In this document: piece by piece, positions 58,291 to 64,000 of the stretch | How positions within the stretch are numbered: the stretch's first letter is position 1 | How the letters are laid out: every line of letters begins with the position of its first letter | Assembly: GCF_003014485.1 (NCBI RefSeq) | Contig: NZ_PYGA01000021.1 | Coordinates: 62,001 to 126,000, forward strand | DNA: 64,000 bases | Direction: 5' to 3' | Source: Murinocardiopsis flavida | GTDB taxonomy: Bacteria > Actinomycetota > Actinomycetes > Streptosporangiales > Streptosporangiaceae | Notes under the pieces: model-generated | What the model saw: the letters and a program-made list of their open reading frames with translations, nothing else | Told to the model about the DNA's origin: nothing | Database searches by the model: none | Made by a program: the position numbers and the translations under genes

Positions 58291-60125
58291 GCGCCACCCG
58301 CCCGCGCGGCTTCGCGCCCCTGGCCCCGGCCGTGCCCCGGCGCCTCCTCCGGGTCGGCGGTCGGCTCCTGCCCGCGCGTCCGCCGCAGCTCCGCACGGGC
58401 GCGCGTCGTCTCCTCGGCGTCGACCGCCGCAGTGGGTCCGGCAGCCGTCGCGTCGCCCCCGGCGACGCCGGTCAGCACCACCCCGTAGTCCGATGCGGCG
58501 GCCCTTCTGGACAGGTAGCCGTCGAGCACGTCGTCGAGTACGCGCCGCGGTTCGCGTGCCAGCGGATCACCGTAGCCGCCGCCGCCCCCGGTGTAGTTGT
58601 TGAGCCGCGTCCCCGCCGGCCGCGGATAGGTCCCGCCCCGCGTGACCACCTCGTCCTCGGTCCCCTCGTCGAGGACGATGCGCGCCGGCCGGCCCGCCTG
58701 CCCGCCCTCGAGCGCCCAGGGCGCCGACTTCGTCTTCGACACGAGGCAGATGCCCGTGGAGTCGGCCTCGAAGCGGTAGTGGCGGTGCACACCCACCCCA
58801 CCGCGGTGCAGGCCCGCTCCGCCGGAATCGGGCACGTAGCCGTAGGACTCGATGAACAGGGGCGCCTTCGTCTCCAGGACCTCGACCGGGTTGTTGCGGC
58901 AGCCCGGCTGTGTGAGGTGCATGATGCCGTCCTCCCCGTCGTCGGCCCGGTGCGCGCCGTAGCCGATCGCCTCGTTGGTCGCCTCCAGCCACGCCTGGCC
59001 GGTCCGCGGGTCCGTGCCCCACCCCATCATCGAGGAGACGTCCCCGCCGGAGCACGCCGGGATGCGGTCCGGCATCCCCTGGGCGAGTGCCTTGAGGACG
59101 ACCTCTCCGGCGAGGATCCCGGTCCACTGGGTGAAGGTGGGCATCGGGTCGAGCGCGTGCATGATCGATCCCGGCTCCGTGACCACGCGCAAAGGCGCGA
59201 AGTTCCCCGCGGCCACCGGCGAGTCCGGGGTGGTGAGCGACTTGAAGACCAGGCCGGACAGGGCGAGTGTCTTGCCCACGGGCAGGTTGAACGGGCCCTT
59301 CACGTCCGTCTCGCTGCCGGTCCAGTCGATCACCATCTCCTCGTCCGTGACCGTCACCGTCGCCCTGAGCTTCAGCGGGGTGTCGAGGTCGATGCCGTCG
59401 CTGTCCACGAAGTCCTCGGCCGTCCAGGTGCCCCGGGGCAGCTCCGCAAGGGCCAGCCGGGCCAGGCGTTCCCCGTGGGCCTGGATGTCGGCCATCGCCT
59501 CGCGCAGCACATCGGCGCCGTACTTGGCCGCGAGTTCCCGCATCCGCTGCATGCCGCTCCAGCACGCGGAGACCTGGGCCTGGACGTCGCCCAGCGTGCG
59601 CTCGGGCATCCGCGAGTTGAAGCGGATGACGTTGAGGACGTCGTCGTTGGGCTCACCCTCCCGGTACAGCCGGCCGGCGGGGAACACGATCCCCTCCTCG
59701 TAGGCGTCCGTCGAGTCGAGGACGTAGCCGGCGTTCTTCTGCTTGAGGTCGAGCACGTGCACGCGGCACGAGGAGAAGCCGATGACCTCCCCGTCGTGGT
59801 GGACGGGGGCGAAGACGAGGGGGTCGAGGGTGTGCGCCGAGGACCAGTACGGGTAGTTGAGGATGAAGACGTCGCCCTCACGCATGGCGTCGATGCCCAG
59901 GAACTCGACCGACCTCTTGATCCCGTAGTCGTTCGCGCCGGTCGAGATGGCCAGCCCGGGCGAGTCCGCGACCACGTCGCCGACCGCGTCGTGCAGGCCG
60001 ATCCCGTAGTCGTGGATCTCGTACACGACGGTGTTGTAGGCGGTCCGGCACAGGTTGCGCGCCATCTCGTCCGCGCTCGCGATCAGGGCGTAGCGGATGA
60101 CCTCGAGGGTGACGGGGTTGCTCAT
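58287..60125 (-). CDS. Hydantoinase B / oxoprolinase subunit
   Basis: 612 residues. N-terminal VTLEVIRYALIASADEMA, GIGLHDAVGDVVADSPGLAIS, then DVFILNYPYWSSAHTLD and PGGAGLHRGG-like SGGAGLHRGGVGVHRHY near residue 460 are typical of HyuB. With HyuA it performs ATP-dependent opening of a hydantoin or 5-oxoproline ring. AAGGAG precedes ATG 60125, three bases after the HyuA stop. The last 90 residues are a variable Ala/Arg-rich tail. Confidence 0.92.
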   Translation of the reverse strand: MSNPVTLEVIRYALIASADEMARNLCRTAYNTVVYEIHDYGIGLHDAVGDVVADSPGLAISTGANDYGIKRSVEFLGIDAMREGDVFILNYPYWSSAHTLDPLVFAPVHHDGEVIGFSSCRVHVLDLKQKNAGYVLDSTDAYEEGIVFPAGRLYREGEPNDDVLNVIRFNSRMPERTLGDVQAQVSACWSGMQRMRELAAKYGADVLREAMADIQAHGERLARLALAELPRGTWTAEDFVDSDGIDLDTPLKLRATVTVTDEEMVIDWTGSETDVKGPFNLPVGKTLALSGLVFKSLTTPDSPVAAGNFAPLRVVTEPGSIMHALDPMPTFTQWTGILAGEVVLKALAQGMPDRIPACSGGDVSSMMGWGTDPRTGQAWLEATNEAIGYGAHRADDGEDGIMHLTQPGCRNNPVEVLETKAPLFIESYGYVPDSGGAGLHRGGVGVHRHYRFEADSTGICLVSKTKSAPWALEGGQAGRPARIVLDEGTEDEVVTRGGTYPRPAGTRLNNYTGGGGGYGDPLAREPRRVLDDVLDGYLSRRAAASDYGVVLTGVAGGDATAAGPTAAVDAEETTRARAELRRTRGQEPTADPEEAPGHGRGQGREAARAGGA

Positions 60126-60128
60126 GGC

Positions 60129-62168
60129 TCAGGCTCCTTGTGCGCCGATGGTGATGACGAGCTCGCCCAGCCCGCCCACGCGGAGTGTGTCCCCGGTGTG
60201 CAGGACGGTGGTCGCGGTGTGCTCGGCGATGATCGCGGGGCCGGGGATCTCGTCACCGGCGTGCAGGGTCTCCCGGGTGTACACCGGGTACTTCCCGGGC
60301 TCCTCGCCCCCGTGGACGGTCCGCGTGAGCACCGGCTCCGCCGTACCGCCCTCGCGCGGCCGCGCCGCCGGCCAGGCGGGCTTGTCCACCACGCCCACCG
60401 CGTTGACCCGGAGCGTCGTCACCTCGACGGGGTCGGTCATGGTGTGGCCGTACATGCGCCGGTGCAGCACCGCGAAATCCGCCGCGATCGCCGCGGTGAC
60501 GTCCTGCCCGTCCCGCGGATACGGCACGTTCACGGCGTGCTCCTGCCCCTGGTAGCGCACGTCCACGGACCGGTGGAAGGCCCAAGCGCGGGGTGCGAAC
60601 CCTTCGCCGCGGAGCGCCTCTCCCCCTTCGACCTCCATGCCCTCGTAGGTCGACTCGAAGAACCCCTGATCGAGGGAGTCCAGCGCCCGCACCGCGGTCC
60701 GGGCGAAGTCGTGCTGGACATCGGCCATGAGCATGCCCAGTGCCGAGAACGCACCCTGGCCGGGAGGGACGATCACCCGGGGGATCCGCAGTTCGCGCGC
60801 GACGTCGACGGCGACGAGCCCGCCCCCGCCGCCGAACGACATGAGGGCGAAGTCCTGCGGGTCGCGCCCCAGGTCCACCGTGATCGCCCGGACCGCTCCC
60901 ACGATCTTCATGTTCGCGATCTGGACGGCGCCGCGGGCCAGCTGCTCCGGCGTCATCGACAGCCGCCCCGCCACGGGGGCCAGTGCCCGTCGCGCCCTCT
61001 CCTCGTCCAGGACGAGGTCCCCGCCCAGGGCGAGATCGGCGCCCATGTACCCCATGACGACGGCGGCATCCGTGAAGGTGGCCCGTTCACCGCCGCGCCC
61101 GTAGGCGGCCGGCCCCGGGTCCGCGCCCGCGCTCTGCGGCCCCACGTGCAGTGCACCGGCCTTGTCGAGGGAGATCAGCGATCCGCCGCCGGCGCCGATT
61201 GTGTGGATGTAGAGCGACGGCGTGTTGATGGGCAGCCCTTCGAAGGCGGCGCCCTGGTACAGGACCGGTTCGTGATCGAGGACGAGCGAGGCGTCCAGGC
61301 TCGTCCCGCCCATGTCGATCGTGATGACGTTCGGTTCGCCCAGTTCCTTCGACAGCGCCGCCGCGCCCACCACACCGCCCGCCGGCCCGGACAGGATCAG
61401 GTTGACGGGCTGTTCGGCGGCCGCGACGGCGGTCATCGCCCCTCCTCCGGAACGGGACATGAGGAACCGGCCGTCGAAGTCCGCAGCCCGCAGATCCTCG
61501 CGCAGTTCGGTGAGGTATCGGCGCATGATCGGCTTGATGTAGGCGTCCAGCACGGCGGTGCTCGTGCGCTCGTACTCCCGGTACTCGCGGGAGAGCTGGT
61601 GGGACAGGGTCACCTCGACCTCCGGCGCGACCTCGCGCAGGATCTCCCCCATCGCGACCTCGTTCGCCGGGTTGGCGTACGAGTGCAGGAACCCGACCGC
61701 GACACCCTGGTACCCGCCCGCCGCGATCTCGCGGGCGACCCGGAGCGCGCCGTCCCGGTCGAGGGCGGAGCGCAGTGTGCCGTCGTACAGGGTGCGCTCG
61801 GCGACCTCGAAGGTGTCGCGGCGGCGGACGAGCGCCTGCGGCTTGCGGAACGTGATGTCGTACATGACCCGGCTGCCGGCACGGCCCAGCAGGTACACGT
61901 CGCGGAACCCCTGCGTGCCGACCACCGCGATTCGCGCCCCGGTCCGGGTCAGCAGGGAGTTCAGCCCCAGTGTGGAACCGTGGTTGAACGTCTCCACCTC
62001 GTGGATCGCGGTCTCCGCCTTGTCGAAGGCGTTGAGCACGCCCTTCTTGGGGGACTGCGGAGTGGTCGGCACCTTCTCGAACCGCAGCGCGCCCGTCGCC
62101 GGGTCGAGTCGCACCACATCCGTGAACGTGCCTCCGACGTCGACGGAGATCCGTGTTCCTGCCTTCAT
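60129..62168 (-). CDS. Hydantoinase A / oxoprolinase subunit
   Basis: 679 residues. The actin-like ATPase signature SVDVGGTFTDVVRLD opens the protein, FNHGSTLGLNSLL follows, and TIDMGGTSLDASLV marks the second phosphate loop near residue 285. HyuA binds ATP and phosphorylates the ring carbonyl, then HyuB completes the hydrolysis. It precedes hyuB in the operon. The transporter gene lies 80 bases upstream in the same direction. Confidence 0.92.
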   Translation of the reverse strand: MKAGTRISVDVGGTFTDVVRLDPATGALRFEKVPTTPQSPKKGVLNAFDKAETAIHEVETFNHGSTLGLNSLLTRTGARIAVVGTQGFRDVYLLGRAGSRVMYDITFRKPQALVRRRDTFEVAERTLYDGTLRSALDRDGALRVAREIAAGGYQGVAVGFLHSYANPANEVAMGEILREVAPEVEVTLSHQLSREYREYERTSTAVLDAYIKPIMRRYLTELREDLRAADFDGRFLMSRSGGGAMTAVAAAEQPVNLILSGPAGGVVGAAALSKELGEPNVITIDMGGTSLDASLVLDHEPVLYQGAAFEGLPINTPSLYIHTIGAGGGSLISLDKAGALHVGPQSAGADPGPAAYGRGGERATFTDAAVVMGYMGADLALGGDLVLDEERARRALAPVAGRLSMTPEQLARGAVQIANMKIVGAVRAITVDLGRDPQDFALMSFGGGGGLVAVDVARELRIPRVIVPPGQGAFSALGMLMADVQHDFARTAVRALDSLDQGFFESTYEGMEVEGGEALRGEGFAPRAWAFHRSVDVRYQGQEHAVNVPYPRDGQDVTAAIAADFAVLHRRMYGHTMTDPVEVTTLRVNAVGVVDKPAWPAARPREGGTAEPVLTRTVHGGEEPGKYPVYTRETLHAGDEIPGPAIIAEHTATTVLHTGDTLRVGGLGELVITIGAQGA

Positions 62169-62248
62169 TCGGCTGCCACTTTCCTAGTTCTCGGTGCCGC
62201 GTTCGGGTGCGGGGGGAGGCGCGTTCGGCGGCCCCGCCCCGTCGGGCG

Positions 62249-63883
62249 CTAGCGGAATATCTGTCCCAGTGAGGCGAACGCGTCGCCGGTGATGATCCCC
62301 GCGCCCACAAGCTGAAGGCTCTCCTCGGCCTGCTCGCCCCTGATCCGCACCACGGCGATCCTGAGCGCGATCGCGCCCAGTACCAGCCATCCCGCGTACG
62401 GTGCAGCGATGAGCAGGCCGGTGGCGAGCATGACCCCCATCTGCCGCCTGGCGCCGCCCGCCACCTGGAGCACCGCGCCCAACAGGCCCCACAGCGCCAT
62501 GTTCTGAAGCGCCTCACTGTTGGTGAGCCCCACCTTGATGGTGTCCGCGAAGACCTCAGCGACCGGCGGGATCCGGCCCGCCTCGAAGTAGGGCTGCCAG
62601 AGCAGCGCGACCATGCCCAGGGCCACGACGAAACCGATCATCGCGGAGTAGTACTGCTGTTTCCGGCCGGAGCGCTCGTAGTGCGCGTACCCGGGGTGGC
62701 GCGAGTGGACCCGGCGAAGGATCCACCCGGTCTTGAAGTCGTAGCCCATGTCCGCGAACGCGGGGCCGGTCGCCGCGGTGTACCCCACCAGCACGAGCAG
62801 CGGCTCGGGCGGGAAGCCCAGGAGGAGCCCGAGCATCAGGAAGATCAGCGTGATGGCCGTGGCCGGGAACCAGCCCGCGTGCATCGCCGCCAGTCCCACG
62901 ATCAGCTCGCTCACGAATGCCGCGACCGCGGCGAAGAGGACCCAGCCGATCAGGGCGGGCACGGACATCTCCACCCACAGCCCGGAGGCGAACGCGAGCA
63001 GGACCGCGATGGCGATGAACAGCGCGAATCCCGAGCCCAGCCCCTTGCCCAGTTGGTTCGGGGCCACGGTGTCCCGCAGGGAGGGGTCGGGATCCGTCGG
63101 CGCCTGGTGCGGGACACCCTTCCGGCGGTCGGCGAGGATGAAGCCCACCTGGACGAGGGCGACCATCCCCGCCCCGATCATGATCCCGTGCGGGATGTAG
63201 TTGTCGGCGAGGGAGAAGTCCGCGAGCCCCGGGACCAGACCGTAATACTGCGCCACGAGCAGCCCGAGGCCGAACATGAGCAGCGCGACGACGTTGCCGA
63301 TGAGAGCCACGCCGGCCGCCGACGCGGAGAGGCCGAACCAGGCGAGGACGAACCCGACCACGCCGCCGCCCAGCAGGACCGCCGCGCGACGGCCGCCTTG
63401 GTCGCCGGCCTTGATCGCCTCCGCGGCGGCGACCCCGGGCGGCCACGCGCCGTGCGCGGAGAGGAACTTCGACCCGAACGTGCGGTAGAGGATCCACGCG
63501 TCGACGAACAGCCCGCCCGCCGCGCCCATGAGCATCGGCCAGATGAGGTCCGGACGGCCGAAGGCCCACGTGATCGCCAGCGGGACGATGAGCGCGTTCG
63601 CGGCCCCGAAGGTGCCGGCGGAGATCGCCGTCTGTGCGAGGTTCTGCCGGTGCACGCTGCGGAACCTCCCCAGGCCCAGGAACCCGAGACGCCCGATCAG
63701 CATCGCGATGAGCGCGCCGATGACGGAGGTGTGGGTGGAGATGCCGAGCTGGGTGATGAGGTGGATCCCGATGAACGCGCCGACAGCCGCGAGAACGATC
63801 GTCAGGACGAGCGTTCCGGGTTCGAGCGCCCGCGGATGCTGCGGGACCTGCTGGTCCTGCTGGGACGCGGCATCAGCTGGCAT
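62249..63883 (-). CDS. OPT-family-like transporter
   Basis: 544 residues with about 14 hydrophobic segments, e.g. GTLVLTIVLAAVGAFIGIHL and GGVVGFVLAWFGLSASAAG. Arrangement and the GAANALIVPLAITWAFGRP region suggest the oligopeptide/OPT-type family that accompanies hydantoinase operons. It would import the ring compound or peptide hydrolysed by the downstream enzymes. ATG 63883 is the first start of the operon and has AGAGAGG upstream. Confidence 0.75.
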   Translation of the reverse strand: MPADAASQQDQQVPQHPRALEPGTLVLTIVLAAVGAFIGIHLITQLGISTHTSVIGALIAMLIGRLGFLGLGRFRSVHRQNLAQTAISAGTFGAANALIVPLAITWAFGRPDLIWPMLMGAAGGLFVDAWILYRTFGSKFLSAHGAWPPGVAAAEAIKAGDQGGRRAAVLLGGGVVGFVLAWFGLSASAAGVALIGNVVALLMFGLGLLVAQYYGLVPGLADFSLADNYIPHGIMIGAGMVALVQVGFILADRRKGVPHQAPTDPDPSLRDTVAPNQLGKGLGSGFALFIAIAVLLAFASGLWVEMSVPALIGWVLFAAVAAFVSELIVGLAAMHAGWFPATAITLIFLMLGLLLGFPPEPLLVLVGYTAATGPAFADMGYDFKTGWILRRVHSRHPGYAHYERSGRKQQYYSAMIGFVVALGMVALLWQPYFEAGRIPPVAEVFADTIKVGLTNSEALQNMALWGLLGAVLQVAGGARRQMGVMLATGLLIAAPYAGWLVLGAIALRIAVVRIRGEQAEESLQLVGAGIITGDAFASLGQIFR

Positions 63884-63920
63884 GGCGGGGCCTCTCTCGA
63901 GGGGGGTGGAACCACGATCG

Positions 63921-63934
63921 TCAAATCGATTTGA
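63921..63934. promoter_or_regulatory. Palindromic operator candidate
   Basis: TCAAATCGATTTGA is a perfect 14-base palindrome, AT-rich against a GC-rich background, 38 bases upstream of the transporter start. It is placed to overlap the promoter and to bind a dimeric regulator (GntR/IclR/LacI type). The regulator gene is probably beyond the right edge. Confidence 0.6.
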
Positions 63935-64000
63935 TTCCGCCGAGTGTGCCCCGTGGCCGCCGTCACGTCAATAGGGGCCGCGGGGTCCCTAGCTGCGCCG

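Noticed and set aside
58281-62252. A 1323-codon open frame on the + strand opposite the hydantoinase genes, and many similar long frames
   Set aside because: These are antisense shadows produced by high GC in the third codon position of the true minus-strand genes; their sequences are low-complexity Arg/Gly/Ala/Val and match no family.

Overview
The window is very GC-rich DNA with dense genes, GTG/TTG starts, a tmk fused to an MFS domain, a topoisomerase I with a Lys/Ala-rich tail, chaplin-like surface proteins, a DUF2637 conjugation-type gene and an RAE-type element upstream of a rifampin phosphotransferase. Together these point to a filamentous actinomycete, possibly of the Nocardiopsaceae or a related family. 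The exact genus cannot be read from the sequence.

Left part (1-21 kb) is largely core chromosome. It holds a TAP-like secreted hydrolase, holB, the MFS-tmk fusion, topA and a small DUF5703 gene. Then come three secreted or wall-associated proteins, two of them chaplin-like, a zinc M20 peptidase and a tRNA-Leu(GAG). Two cassettes interrupt the holB-tmk neighbourhood. One is an M20 peptidase / D-amino-acid PLP enzyme / MFS operon (2.3-6.1 kb). The other is a 3.35 kb cassette of small protein, DUF6879 protein and NB-ARC/TPR protein (6.2-9.5 kb), bounded by a 99/100 bp direct duplication of the 3' end of tmk and its terminator.

The accessory region (about 21-46.9 kb) begins at the tRNA-Leu. The last bases of the tRNA recur at 25.5 and 28.3 kb inside an 83 bp repeat, and each of the three sites is followed by a decayed recombinase 3' end. 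This looks like stepwise insertion of integrative elements at one tRNA. The region carries a universal stress protein, IS630 and IS5 remnants, a broken cation exchanger, a CorC-type protein, an autoinhibited Fic protein, a DUF2637 gene with an internal stop, and a GT-B-like gene containing eleven perfect copies of a heptanucleotide (a candidate phase-variable locus). A second NB-ARC/TPR protein, a MerR regulator, a pRiA4b ORF-3-like protein and a repeat-rich non-coding stretch follow.

At 37.1-46.8 kb lies a compact biosynthetic cluster. It encodes a lysine/ornithine N-hydroxylase, a saccharopine-dehydrogenase-like protein, a stand-alone cupin, a stand-alone MetRS-like enzyme, a threonine-synthase-like PLP protein, a PanD and a Rossmann oxidoreductase in one operon, with a divergent ATP-grasp ligase. 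N-hydroxylase plus cupin plus MetRS is the signature of N-N bond (hydrazine) formation, usually with cupin and MetRS fused. Here they are separate overlapping genes, and the accessory set (PanD, PLP protein, ATP-grasp) suggests a product I cannot identify.

Right part (46.9-64 kb) holds a rifampin phosphotransferase with an RAE, two proteins of unknown function, a DGPF / ECF42-type sigma factor / epoxide hydrolase operon, and a P450 divergent from a TetR regulator over a shared inverted repeat. It ends with an OPT transporter / hydantoinase A / hydantoinase B / amidohydrolase operon preceded by a palindromic operator candidate.
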